From positions 50,313 to 114,312 of the forward strand of contig CANFKC010000013.1 of the NCBI GenBank assembly GCA_947447265.1: DNA of 64,000 nucleotides, read 5' to 3'. The notes under the pieces are model-generated. The model was not told the origin of the DNA and searched no databases. It worked only from the letters and a program-made list of their open reading frames with translations. The position numbers were made by a program, and so were the translations under genes. The stretch comes from Chitinophagaceae bacterium (lineage in GTDB: Bacteria > Bacteroidota > Bacteroidia > Chitinophagales > Chitinophagaceae). Positions 7,804 to 16,300 of the stretch are shown piece after piece; within the stretch, counting starts at the first letter, position 1, and each line of letters starts with the position of its first letter.

Positions 7804-9006
7804 TTACTTCAAATAAAAGGTTTTCTCAGCAACAACTTTAACGCTGTTATCGGGGTATGCAGCCCGAATGTTATAAAACCTCACGCTGTCTCCGGGTTTA
7901 AGGCTAATTGCTAAATTTCGGTATTGAAGCGTACTCAGGGTACTTTTACATTTTACGGTAGAACGTTTTCCCGCAATCATGAAATCAACATCGAAGGCAA
8001 GGATTGTGTAAATCAAGTGGCGATTCTGTCTCCGGGGACCAAGCTTATGGTACAACCGCAAGGGAATTTCGCTTCCGAAAGAATTGACACTTTGTGTGTC
8101 ATTTGCTGTTTCCCTAATATATATTGTGGGGTCCGGAATATTTTCAACCACAAAAGGCTTGGTAAATGCAATTGTTGTATCACCCAGACCTGCGGTTTTC
8201 CTGATAGCTACCGTAACGCTTGTCGCTTTAGTCGTCGGTTTTACGCCATAATATCCGGCATCCGGTAGTTTACGCACTGTTGCATTGTCAGCTGTAAGGA
8301 AGTATCTCAAGTTGTCAGCTTTCGTTATATCCAGCCTGATAATGTTATAGATGCCCTTGTATAAAACTTTTGATGTCGTATCTAAAATGGAACTTACTTC
8401 GTCGTAACTGTAGCTTATTTTATTGGAGTCGTTTTCAACCATGTTAAACCGGCTAAACAAAATTTCATGTACCGGCGACTTTTGTAAAAACATATGTAAT
8501 TGCAACTCTAACTCTTCTATGTAAAGATCTGGTGCGATATGCAAAAAGCGCCTGTAATCAGTAATACCCCCAATAAGATCAGCAAGTTTCAATGTGCCCT
8601 GGCCGTGACCACCATATGCGAAATGTGCCAGGCTAACGGTAGATTCATCTAAAAGCGGAAGTTCAAATTCATCGCCAGCTCCTATACCGATATATTCGAA
8701 TTCGTTAATGAGGTTGTTAGTTTTGCTAAAGAAAATCACCTCCTTTTGCCCCACCCTATACTCAACTGATCTGGATGCACAAGTCCAGTTGTAAAAGCGT
8801 CTAACGGCTATCGTCCCTGATTTTATCTCTCCAAAAATTCTTTGTTTTACATTCAACCATACAAAATCTTCGTCCAGTTTCACGATCTCGCCCACCACGC
8901 AGTTTTGAGACAGGTCAATTTCTGTGCGCAGGGGTATTATATCATATATTGCGCTGGCTGTAAAAGAAAGGGTGAGGCTACACAATAAAACGAGCATGAA
9001 TTTCAT
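7804..9006 (-). CDS. Secreted protein of unknown function
   Basis: A 400-aa protein with a clear signal peptide (MKFMLVLLCSLTLSFTASA, cleavage near residue 19). No family is recognised. The mature part is of mixed beta-type composition, with an N-terminal section (about 20-110) containing CVVGEIVKLDEDFVWLNV, which looks like a small beta-barrel fold, and two cysteines that could pair. It stands alone and convergent to the ATPase element, with no close neighbour on its strand and no TAnnTTTG box visible upstream. It ends 56 bases from the duplicated terminator. Confidence 0.75.
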   Translation of the reverse strand: MKFMLVLLCSLTLSFTASAIYDIIPLRTEIDLSQNCVVGEIVKLDEDFVWLNVKQRIFGEIKSGTIAVRRFYNWTCASRSVEYRVGQKEVIFFSKTNNLINEFEYIGIGAGDEFELPLLDESTVSLAHFAYGGHGQGTLKLADLIGGITDYRRFLHIAPDLYIEELELQLHMFLQKSPVHEILFSRFNMVENDSNKISYSYDEVSSILDTTSKVLYKGIYNIIRLDITKADNLRYFLTADNATVRKLPDAGYYGVKPTTKATSVTVAIRKTAGLGDTTIAFTKPFVVENIPDPTIYIRETANDTQSVNSFGSEIPLRLYHKLGPRRQNRHLIYTILAFDVDFMIAGKRSTVKCKSTLSTLQYRNLAISLKPGDSVRFYNIRAAYPDNSVKVVAEKTFYLK

Positions 9007-9209
9007 AGGGAGCGATTTTCAACTGGCGGGCAGTTCTTATATCAATATCAAATATAAGCATTTCGTTGCAGGGCGATATAGCGGGAAATAGGCTGGAATA
9101 TGGCAATGATAACGGCCACACCTAATTGCATACTACACAAGTTAGTGGTCACATGTTCATTACACATAGCTACAACATATATTTTTGAAGAAAAAAAGCT
9201 ATATTTGTG

Positions 9210-9416
9210 ATGAGAAAACCAACTATTATGCTTGCTGCCAAACAACTTGACGATGAAATTGCCGAACATCTTGCCCAACTGAATATCCAGCAAAAGCAAA
9301 TAGTATTGGTTGTGCTAAAAACAATGTCAGGTCAGAACAGCATAGCTAATATCAACAATACCCGCGGTACAGAAAGTATTGGTTTGGGAGGGTTGAAGAG
9401 AGAGAAGGTGAATTAA
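9210..9416 (+). CDS. Small protein resembling the N-terminus of Bacteroidota antitoxin-like proteins
   Basis: About 68 aa if ATG 9210 is used; ATG 9228 is the alternative. The segment KQLDDEIAEHLAQLNIQQKQ followed by IVLVVLKTM resembles, from memory of the family, the N-terminal part of short orphan or antitoxin-type proteins of Bacteroidota with the pattern LxxLxxxQKxxVLxVVKTF. The usual C-terminal toxin-binding half is absent, and no toxin gene lies next to it. A TATATTTG promoter-like box (9200-9207) touches the start and would favour the later ATG. It may be a truncated relic or a real small gene. Confidence 0.45.
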   Translation: MRKPTIMLAAKQLDDEIAEHLAQLNIQQKQIVLVVLKTMSGQNSIANINNTRGTESIGLGGLKREKVN

Positions 9417-9518
9417 CTTTACTCAAGCAATGCCACATTAATTAAGGCTGTCAATTAGATATCTTTTATTTTTATCGATTATTAAAGATATTCTAGCCTT
9501 TTAAGATTTTCTTCTCCT

Positions 9519-9546
9519 TTTGCCAATTTGGTAATACTTATATTTG
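9519..9546 (+). promoter_or_regulatory. Bacteroidota-type promoter for the BatA-like gene
   Basis: TTTG at 9519-9522 and TATATTTG (TAnnTTTG) at 9539-9546, spaced by 16 bases. The box ends four bases before the GTG start, so transcription would begin at or next to the start codon. Confidence 0.6.
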
Positions 9547-9550
9547 TCCG

Positions 9551-11578
9551 GTGAGTTTTCTATATCCTCTTTTTTTAGCGGCCGGGGCACTTTTGGCCAT
9601 ACCTGTATTGATACACTTGTTCAATTTGCGCAAGTACAAAACGGTATTGTTCCCGCACACCCGTTTTCTGAAAAATATTCAACTGAACAGCCGTAAGCAA
9701 TCGCAGGTAAGGTACAAGTGGTTGCTTATTATGCGCCTGCTTTTCATGACGCTGCTGATACTCGCATTCGCGCAGCCATTTTTCAACAACCATAATAAAG
9801 AAACCGGTAACAAACTACAGCTCATTTACATAGATAATTCTTACAGCATGAGCGTTAAGAAGGGCGCGCGCACCATGCTGGATATTGCTAAAGAAACCGC
9901 AGCCAAACAGGTAAAATACGCCAAACCCGGTACTCGTTTTTTGTTACTAACTAACGATAAACCTACCAGTTTTCGTGCAGAACCTGCCGATAAAGTATAT
10001 AATGAAATTAATTCGCTCGACTTTACACCCGCAACCAAAACTGTTGGCCAGGTAGTAGCATTGGCACAAGGCATGGTGCAGAATGAAGCACTGCCGGGCG
10101 GCGACCTCTTTTATTATTCCGATTTCCAGCAGAACGCTTTTCAGGCATTGCCCGACAAAGCGCAAATGAAAAATATCACTTTCTATGGTTTACCAGTTCA
10201 GGCTGATGAGCCGCAGGATGTGTATATCGATACCGCATTCCTGGCGATGCCTGTATTACAGGTGGGTAAAAATAACAGTGTTGTGGTGCATACCCGTTTA
10301 GGTGGGAAAGCCATAAAAGATGAAGTGGTGCTGCAACTATCCATAAACGGACAGGTAAAAAGCGCGGCAACCCTCAATTTTGCTGATAAGAAAGAGAGCA
10401 TCGATACGCTCTCCTTTCAGGTGAATGATGCGAACTGGCAGCAGCTGAAACTTACTGTAAATGACGCGTTAGTTCGGTTTGATGATACTTTCCGGATAAC
10501 AGCCCGCAGTGCTTCCAGCCTTTCGGTACTGGTGCTTAACGAAGGGCAGATCAATCCTTATTTACAGGCTGCTTTCCGCGCTTACAACGGTTTCAGGCTT
10601 AACCAGCTCGATGTTACTACCGCGCCTAAAGAGTGGAACAATTACAACCTGGTTATTTTTAACGGCATTACTAAAATAGATGAAGCTACAGCCAAAGGCA
10701 TTAAGAATGCGCTTATACAAGGGCAGAGCATCTGCATTTTCCCCGGTAAAACAGCCAACATCCAGGCACTTAATGAAGGCTTAAAACAAATTGGCGACAT
10801 TACCATAACCGGCATCGATACCGCGGTGCAAACCGCGAGCACCTTGCAACAAGGCAGCGCTTTAGTAAAAGACCTATTTGAGAAGATACCTGACAATGTG
10901 CAGCTACCTGTAGCTAACTGGCACTATAACATTACCGCAGGCCTGAACGCCAATCAGCAATCAGTTTTAAGCTTCCGCAATGGCGATCCGTTACTGGCGC
11001 GTTATAATCCGCTTCGCGGACAATTGTATATCTGCGCTACATCAGCCGACCTGCAGTCAGGTAATTTCCCGGGCAGTTATTTCTTTGCCCCGTTCCTTTA
11101 CCAGATGGCTATGCAAAGCGGCAGCAGCAATATTTATGCAGTTACAGTAGGCGCCCAACAGCCGGTTTACCTGCCGATGGCTGAAATTACAGAACGCAAT
11201 ACGGTGCATATACTCGCTAAAGGTGTGGATGTTATTCCACCACAGCGCCCTAATGGTGCGGGCCTTGACGTATTTATTGACCAGGCCGTGCAACAGCCGG
11301 GTTTCTACCAGCTTTCAGCTGTGGGCAGCGATACCACAATAGTGGGTGTTAACCAGGATAAACATGAATCGCAACTGGAGTACCGGAACATCAGTTCGCT
11401 GAAAAGTGAATGGAAGGGCGACAATGTAAAATGGCCGGATATGAGCCAGGGCAGCAACATTAAAGCAAGCGCAGCCAGCGACTTCCCATTATGGAAATTG
11501 TGTGTGCTGCTGGCGCTGGTAATGTTATTTGTGGAGACCTGGTTGCTGGCAAGAGTACAAAAACCTGCTACTGCTTAG
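9551..11578 (+). CDS. BatA-domain membrane protein with von Willebrand A-like region
   Basis: A 675-aa inner-membrane protein. Its N-terminus MSFLYPLFLAAGALLAIPVL and IHLFNLRKYK are the hallmark of the BatA/aerotolerance N-terminal domain, with a second membrane segment at about 55-75 (LLIMRLLFMTLLILAFAQPF). A von Willebrand A-like domain begins near 90 (LIYIDNSYSM, a partial MIDAS DxSxS motif with an Asn in the middle). A large periplasmic part follows, and a final membrane segment lies at about 645-668. The GTG start is chosen because it gives the canonical N-terminus. The family is widespread in Bacteroidota and linked to stress tolerance, but its function is not settled. Confidence 0.88.
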   Translation: MSFLYPLFLAAGALLAIPVLIHLFNLRKYKTVLFPHTRFLKNIQLNSRKQSQVRYKWLLIMRLLFMTLLILAFAQPFFNNHNKETGNKLQLIYIDNSYSMSVKKGARTMLDIAKETAAKQVKYAKPGTRFLLLTNDKPTSFRAEPADKVYNEINSLDFTPATKTVGQVVALAQGMVQNEALPGGDLFYYSDFQQNAFQALPDKAQMKNITFYGLPVQADEPQDVYIDTAFLAMPVLQVGKNNSVVVHTRLGGKAIKDEVVLQLSINGQVKSAATLNFADKKESIDTLSFQVNDANWQQLKLTVNDALVRFDDTFRITARSASSLSVLVLNEGQINPYLQAAFRAYNGFRLNQLDVTTAPKEWNNYNLVIFNGITKIDEATAKGIKNALIQGQSICIFPGKTANIQALNEGLKQIGDITITGIDTAVQTASTLQQGSALVKDLFEKIPDNVQLPVANWHYNITAGLNANQQSVLSFRNGDPLLARYNPLRGQLYICATSADLQSGNFPGSYFFAPFLYQMAMQSGSSNIYAVTVGAQQPVYLPMAEITERNTVHILAKGVDVIPPQRPNGAGLDVFIDQAVQQPGFYQLSAVGSDTTIVGVNQDKHESQLEYRNISSLKSEWKGDNVKWPDMSQGSNIKASAASDFPLWKLCVLLALVMLFVETWLLARVQKPATA

Positions 11579-11736
11579 CAGCGTAGTTGCAATAGAAAAG
11601 CCTCATTACTACCCCTTTCAACAAGGCAAACGCATTAAAATGTATACATCCCTTCGGGATTTACCTTGAAACTGATTGTTTTTATTGGTTTGTTATGCCC
11701 GTTTCAAAACCACCCCCTTGTTTTCAATAATAGTGA

Positions 11737-11744
11737 TAACTTTG
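11737..11744 (+). promoter_or_regulatory. TAnnTTTG -7 box upstream of the dihydroorotase-like gene
   Basis: TAACTTTG lies 46 bases before the ATG, with a TTG at 11718-11720 as a possible -33 element (spacing 16). Confidence 0.55.
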
Positions 11745-11790
11745 TTACCAATAATTTTCCTCATTACGCATTAAAATAAACACGCACAAA

Positions 11791-13098
11791 ATGCAGGTGC
11801 TGATAAACAAGGTCAGGGTACTGGATAAGCAATCGGATTTTAACGATAAGGTTGTTGATATCACTATTACCGATGGTACGATCGTTACTATTACAGAACA
11901 AAATAAGAAATCGGCAAAAACTGCCCCATCTATAGTGGCCGAGGGTAAAGAAGTGTGGAAAGGCAATGCGGGAGAAGAACTGCTGGTTTCCAACGGATGG
12001 GTAGATGTGTTTGCTGATTACCGCGAACCAGGGCTGGAGCATAAAGAAACAATAGCAACCGGGCTTTCCGCTGCTGCTGCCGGAGGTTTCACTGATGTAT
12101 TGCTCTTACCTAATACACAACCTGCAGTAAGTTCAAAGTCCGTAATACAATTCGTGCTGGGTAAGGCTATAGGCAATGTCGTTTCCCTTCATGCTTTGGG
12201 AACAGTGACTGCTAATGCAGAAGGCAAGGAACTGGCGGAAATGATGGATATGTATGCCAACGGCGCTACGGCCTTTACTGATGGCTGGAAACCCATTCAG
12301 AACGCTAACCTGATGCTTAAGGCACTGGAGTATGTTAAGGCGTTTGGCGGAACTGTTTTACAAATGCCTGTTGATGCACCGCTGGCCGCCGGCGGGCTCA
12401 TGAACGAGGGCGCTGTTTCAACCGCTTTAGGGATGCCCGGCATCCCCTTGCTTGCCGAAACCCTTATGCTCTATCGCGATATTGAATTGCTGCGTTATAC
12501 AAATTCCAAATTACACATTACCGGTATTTCTTCCGCAGTAGCTGTGGAGATGATACGTAAAGCGAAAAAGGAAAAATTGAACATCAGTTGTTCGGTAACG
12601 CCTTACCACCTGGCGCTTACTGAAGATATGCTGAATACCTATGACAGCGCTTACAAAGTAACACCACCACTAAGAAGCGAAGCAGACAGGCTTGCTTTAA
12701 TAAAGGGCCTGGAAGATGGTACTATTGATTGCATTGCTACACACCACCGCCCGCACGAATGGGATGCAAAAACCAAGGAGTTTGAATATGCTGCTGATGG
12801 CATGGCTGTGCAGGAAATTGCTTTTAATATAGTTTGGGATACCCTAAAAGATTACCTTAGTATAGAAAGAATAACGGAAGTACTTGCAGAAGCACCAAGG
12901 AAGTTATTCGGACTGAAGACCGATGCGATAGCAAAGGGCGGCGTGGCTTCCTTAACCTTGTTTTCGGCGACAGGAAAGCATACGCTTACAACAGCTAGCA
13001 AAAAATCTGCGGCAATGAATAATCCGTTCATCGGGAAAGCATTAGCAGGTGCGGTTATTGGTATTTTTAACAACAGCAAACTCAATTTAAATAAATAA
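11791..13098 (+). CDS. Dihydroorotase-like amidohydrolase lacking metal ligands
   Basis: The 435-aa protein has the full dihydroorotase architecture: small beta domain, TIM barrel with YREPGLEHKE and GFTDVLLLPNTQP, and the motif region IATHHRPHEWD. In active enzymes the first strand carries HxH (DxHxHxREPG). Here residues 72-81 read DVFADYREPG, so both histidines are gone, and the catalytic Asp of IATDHAPH is His. From family knowledge it resembles the inactive PyrC' or PyrX type, which can act as a partner of aspartate transcarbamoylase. Similar degenerate copies are usual in Bacteroidota. It probably forms an operon with the DUF4199 gene, which starts two bases after the stop. Confidence 0.85.
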   Translation: MQVLINKVRVLDKQSDFNDKVVDITITDGTIVTITEQNKKSAKTAPSIVAEGKEVWKGNAGEELLVSNGWVDVFADYREPGLEHKETIATGLSAAAAGGFTDVLLLPNTQPAVSSKSVIQFVLGKAIGNVVSLHALGTVTANAEGKELAEMMDMYANGATAFTDGWKPIQNANLMLKALEYVKAFGGTVLQMPVDAPLAAGGLMNEGAVSTALGMPGIPLLAETLMLYRDIELLRYTNSKLHITGISSAVAVEMIRKAKKEKLNISCSVTPYHLALTEDMLNTYDSAYKVTPPLRSEADRLALIKGLEDGTIDCIATHHRPHEWDAKTKEFEYAADGMAVQEIAFNIVWDTLKDYLSIERITEVLAEAPRKLFGLKTDAIAKGGVASLTLFSATGKHTLTTASKKSAAMNNPFIGKALAGAVIGIFNNSKLNLNK

Positions 13099-13100
13099 TT

Positions 13101-13649
13101 ATGGAAGCAGCAACATCGGCAGCGAGAAGTAAAATGGCCGCAGTTTATGGGCTTATTCTCGGTATTTTTTATATGGTTATTGCTACACTAGCTTTTTCGC
13201 AGGTGGGTAGCGTGGTACTATTTTATGGTATAAAAATTGGAGGTTACGTTTTATTTCTTGTCTTTCTGGGCATATTAGCTGCAAGATTAAAGAAGGAAAA
13301 TGGTGGCTATATTTCCTTCAAAGAAATTTACGGAGCCATATTCATTATGGTACTGATTGCGGGTATAATGTACTTTATTTACAATTTTGTATACATGCAG
13401 TATATTGACAAGCAGTATGTATTTAAGTTGAAGACAGCAATGCTTAGCTGGATGGAAAAGTTTAATACGCCGGAAGAATCGCTCAATAAAACGTCTCAGG
13501 CATTTGATAAACAAATAGAGGAATCGAAAAAATTCAACCTGACCAATAATTTGTTAGGCATATGTTCCAATTTACTTTGGGATAGTTTGGTAGGGCTACT
13601 GATAGCTTTGATTGTTAGAAAGGAAAAGCCTGAATTTGAATCTCAATAA
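13101..13649 (+). CDS. DUF4199 membrane protein
   Basis: A 182-aa protein with four predicted membrane segments (about 12-35, 38-60, 73-95 and 155-175) and the family's conserved GGYISFKEIYGAIF after the second helix. DUF4199 is confined mostly to Bacteroidota and has no established function. It starts two bases after the dihydroorotase-like gene, a pairing that implies co-expression, and it is followed by a terminator. Confidence 0.88.
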   Translation: MEAATSAARSKMAAVYGLILGIFYMVIATLAFSQVGSVVLFYGIKIGGYVLFLVFLGILAARLKKENGGYISFKEIYGAIFIMVLIAGIMYFIYNFVYMQYIDKQYVFKLKTAMLSWMEKFNTPEESLNKTSQAFDKQIEESKKFNLTNNLLGICSNLLWDSLVGLLIALIVRKEKPEFESQ

Positions 13650-13675
13650 AGTAAATTTCCCCCACTTATAAAAAC

Positions 13676-13700
13676 AGGCCCCATAACAGGGCCTATTTTT
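13676..13700 (+). terminator. Terminator after the DUF4199 gene
   Basis: AGGCCC (13676-13681) pairs with GGGCCT (13689-13694), followed by ATTTTT. Confidence 0.82.
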
Positions 13701-13793
13701 ATGCGCTTAATTATAAAAATTTCGTTAAAGCCCAACATTTAAAATCCATACGGGTAATACCTTCGTTTATTATTACAGCAACAACAAAAATCT

Positions 13794-14300
13794 ATGAAGA
13801 ACACAAGTTTAATTTTATCGGTACTTATTATGTTATTAGGTGTTAGCTGCACCAATGCACAGCAAACCACTATAAATAAAGCCAATCATTATTATTCGCA
13901 TACTGATAACAGTAAGCTGAACGTGAGTAATGCGGAGTGGAAAAAAGTTCTGCCGACGGAAACGTACCATATTCTCCGCGAAGAGGGCACCGAAAGGCCA
14001 GATACCGGCCCGTATGTGCACAACCCCAAGAAAGGCATGTATTACTGCGCAGCTTGCGGATACCTGTTATTCAGTTCAGCCACAAAATTTGATAGCGGCA
14101 CAGGATGGCCCAGTTTTTACCAGGCATATGATAAAGCGAGCGTAAATGAAAAAACTGACAACTCAATGGGCAGTACCCGGACAGAAGTTGTATGCGCGCG
14201 TTGCGGAGGGCATTTAGGCCATGTGTTTGACGACGGACCTCAGCCAACTGGCTTAAGATATTGTATGAATGGCTATGCCCTTCACTTTGAGCCAAAATAA
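13794..14300 (+). CDS. msrB: Peptide-methionine (R)-S-oxide reductase, exported lipoprotein form
   Basis: The 168-aa enzyme reduces the R form of methionine sulfoxide in oxidised proteins. An N-terminal lipoprotein-type signal (MLLGVSC, Cys about 19) places it outside the cytoplasm. The SelR fold is complete: zinc-binding CAAC and CARC pairs, the GTGWPSF motif, GHLGHVFDDGPQ, and the catalytic Cys at about 157 in RYCMNG. It is a single gene with a downstream terminator. TACCTTCG at 13757-13764 could be a weak -7 box. Confidence 0.94.
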   Translation: MKNTSLILSVLIMLLGVSCTNAQQTTINKANHYYSHTDNSKLNVSNAEWKKVLPTETYHILREEGTERPDTGPYVHNPKKGMYYCAACGYLLFSSATKFDSGTGWPSFYQAYDKASVNEKTDNSMGSTRTEVVCARCGGHLGHVFDDGPQPTGLRYCMNGYALHFEPK

Positions 14301-14326
14301 TTTATTGATTTGTGTGTGTGAGATAG

Positions 14327-14358
14327 ATAGCCTGCGGTTTATACTGCAGGCTATTTTT
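14327..14358 (+). terminator. Terminator after msrB
   Basis: Nine-base perfect arms ATAGCCTGC (14327-14335) and GCAGGCTAT (14346-14354), then TTTTC. Confidence 0.88.
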
Positions 14359-14483
14359 CATTTGATATAGGTGAGGTCGTGATTGCGTCTCTTAACTCTT
14401 GATCGTTTCAATAGATGATAAGCGTCTTCGCGGCTTTGCGCGAAACTTTATGGCAATACTAAATGTTGATGCGTATAAATCTC

Positions 14484-14491
14484 TACTTTTG
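14484..14491 (+). promoter_or_regulatory. TAnnTTTG -7 box of nth
   Basis: TACTTTTG lies ten bases before the nth ATG. TTG at 14466-14468 may be the -33 element (spacing 15). The leader would be only a few bases long. Confidence 0.55.
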
Positions 14492-14501
14492 AAACTGCAT
14501 T

Positions 14502-15158
14502 ATGACAAAGAAAGAGCGCTATAAGTTTGTAATAGAATGGTTTCAAAAGAACATGCCGGTTGCGGAAACGGAATTGCACTATGGCAATCCGTATGAACTG
14601 CTTGTGGCCGTTATTCTTTCAGCTCAGTGCACCGACAAGCGCATAAATATGGTAACACCGCCTTTGTTTGAAAGGTATCCGGAGCCGCAACTGCTGGCTG
14701 AGGCAACTTTTGAAGAAGTAGAACCATTTATACGCAGCGTAACCTTTGCCAATAATAAAACGAAGCACCTGATAGGCATGGCAAAAATGCTGGTTGAAAA
14801 ATACAATTGCATTGTGCCGGATACCATTGAAGAATTGGTCGAACTTCCGGGTGTGGGCAGGAAAACCGCCAACGTAATAATATCGGTGGTATACGGTAAA
14901 CCGGGAATGGCTGTAGATACCCATGTGTTCAGGGTTTCCGAGCGGATTGGTTTAACAAAAGATGCTACCACCCCCTTACAAACCGAACAGCAACTGGTCG
15001 CTAATATCCCATCAGAATTATTGCCGATTGCGCACCATTGGCTGATACTGCATGGCAGGTACATTTGCGTTGCACGCAGCCCCAAGTGCAATGAATGCGG
15101 ACTAAGGCCGGCCTGCAAATTTTACTATACCGATATGCGGCACATTTTTGAACAGTAA
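14502..15158 (+). CDS. nth: Endonuclease III, DNA glycosylase/AP lyase
   Basis: The 218-aa base-excision repair enzyme removes oxidised pyrimidines and cleaves the abasic site. The helix-hairpin-helix reads LPGVGRKTANV, with the catalytic Lys in GRKTAN and the catalytic Asp in AVDTHVFRVS. The C-terminal [4Fe-4S] loop has the classical C-x6-C-x2-C-x5-C spacing (CVARSPKCNECGLRPAC). Its length is that of the E. coli enzyme. It is a monocistronic gene that shares a bidirectional terminator with the convergent aldo/keto reductase gene. Confidence 0.96.
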   Translation: MTKKERYKFVIEWFQKNMPVAETELHYGNPYELLVAVILSAQCTDKRINMVTPPLFERYPEPQLLAEATFEEVEPFIRSVTFANNKTKHLIGMAKMLVEKYNCIVPDTIEELVELPGVGRKTANVIISVVYGKPGMAVDTHVFRVSERIGLTKDATTPLQTEQQLVANIPSELLPIAHHWLILHGRYICVARSPKCNECGLRPACKFYYTDMRHIFEQ

Positions 15159-15163
15159 AAAAA

Positions 15164-15191
15164 ATAACCCGGCAACTTTTTGCCGGGTTAT
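15164..15191. terminator. Bidirectional terminator between nth and the aldo/keto reductase gene
   Basis: TAACCCGGCA (15165-15174) and TGCCGGGTTA (15181-15190) are perfectly complementary. A-rich and T-rich flanks on both sides allow use in either direction. Confidence 0.88.
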
Positions 15192-15211
15192 AAAGTATCT
15201 TGTCACCTGAA

Positions 15212-16192
15212 TTAATTCGTGGGTTTTGTACCCATTATCTCATCAATTTGATTCATAATTTCTGGGGTCAACTGGGTGTATAGTTCCACTGCCTTTAAGT
15301 TTTCAAGTAACTGCGTGTCTTTAGTAGCACCTAGTATTGCGGTAGTTACATTCGGGTTCTTAATTGTCCAGGCAATAGACAAAGTGGAAAGGGTGGTATT
15401 CAGTTCTTTCGCGACTGCAGAAAGGCTGGTTACTTTTTCCAATTTTGCAGGGTCCATTACGCGCTCTTTCAGCCAACTGTAATTTTGTAATGAAAGACGG
15501 GAACCATCCGGTATGCCGCTATTATATTTACCAGTTAGCAAGCCGGAAGCCAAGGGGCTCCAGATAGTGGTGCCCATGCCTGCTCCATTAAAAATGGGCA
15601 GGTAGTCACTTTCCATTTTCTGGCGCTCAAAAAGGTTGTATTGCGGTTGTTCCATAGAAGGGCCAATAAGGCAAAGCGCTTTAGCCACATCGTGTGCCTC
15701 CAGTATCTCTGCTGCGCTCCATTCGCTGGTTCCCCAATACAATATTTTGCCTTGTTCAATAAGCGTATTCATGGTACGCACAATTTCCTCCATTGGCGTT
15801 TCCGGGTCAGCGCGATGGCAATAGAAAAGATCCAGGTAATCCAGTTGCATACGCTGCAAAGCGGCATTGCAGGCTTCGGTAAGGTGCTTACGGCTCAGGC
15901 CCTTCTGGTTAGGCTTATTGTCAACGCCATACAAACCAAAGAATGCCTTACTTGAAACACAATACGAGGTACGATCCCAGTTTTTTTGCTTGAGCACCCT
16001 ACCCATTATTTCTTCTGATTTGCCACCGGCATAAGCCTCTGCATTATCAAAGAAGTTAATGCCGGCATCATAAGCGATACCCATTAGTTTGTCGGCACTG
16101 TTATCGCCTACCTGCTGCGAAAAAGTAACCCATGAGCCGTATGAAACGACACTTAACTGTAATCCCGCTTTTCCTAACCTTCTGTATTCCAT
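15212..16192 (-). CDS. Aldo/keto reductase (potassium-channel beta-subunit-like branch)
   Basis: The 326-aa NADPH-dependent oxidoreductase has a TIM barrel. It starts MEYRRLGKAGLQLSVVSYGS. The catalytic Asp/Tyr lie in FFDNAEAYAGGKSE, the Lys in VSSKAFFG, and the His in LFYCHRADP. The cofactor-binding end has AILGATKDTQLLENLKAVE. The sequence is close to the YghZ/Kv-beta branch, which reduces aldehydes such as methylglyoxal; the exact substrate cannot be told. It is transcribed alone from the minus strand. Confidence 0.93.
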   Translation of the reverse strand: MEYRRLGKAGLQLSVVSYGSWVTFSQQVGDNSADKLMGIAYDAGINFFDNAEAYAGGKSEEIMGRVLKQKNWDRTSYCVSSKAFFGLYGVDNKPNQKGLSRKHLTEACNAALQRMQLDYLDLFYCHRADPETPMEEIVRTMNTLIEQGKILYWGTSEWSAAEILEAHDVAKALCLIGPSMEQPQYNLFERQKMESDYLPIFNGAGMGTTIWSPLASGLLTGKYNSGIPDGSRLSLQNYSWLKERVMDPAKLEKVTSLSAVAKELNTTLSTLSIAWTIKNPNVTTAILGATKDTQLLENLKAVELYTQLTPEIMNQIDEIMGTKPTN

Positions 16193-16258
16193 GGAGTGTG
16201 TTTTAGTTTCTTTCTTGTGCCAGTTCGTCTATTCGCATAAAAAACCAGTTTTATTGAT

Positions 16259-16289
16259 AGGTGTTCCACACCTTTAAGGCGTGGGATAC
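16259..16289. repeat. Imperfect palindromic repeat, relative of the one at 40867
   Basis: AGGTGTTCCACACCT, then AAGGCGTGGGATAC, forms a hairpin with a few mismatches or G-T pairs. The sequence is nearly that of the perfect palindrome at 40867-40901, so it belongs to a dispersed repeat family. It sits between two minus-strand genes. Confidence 0.7.
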
Positions 16290-16300
16290 TGATACTCAAA

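Noticed and set aside
15635..15955. Plus-strand frames of 62-104 codons opposite the aldo/keto reductase gene
   Set aside because: They are shadows of a gene with all catalytic residues on the minus strand.
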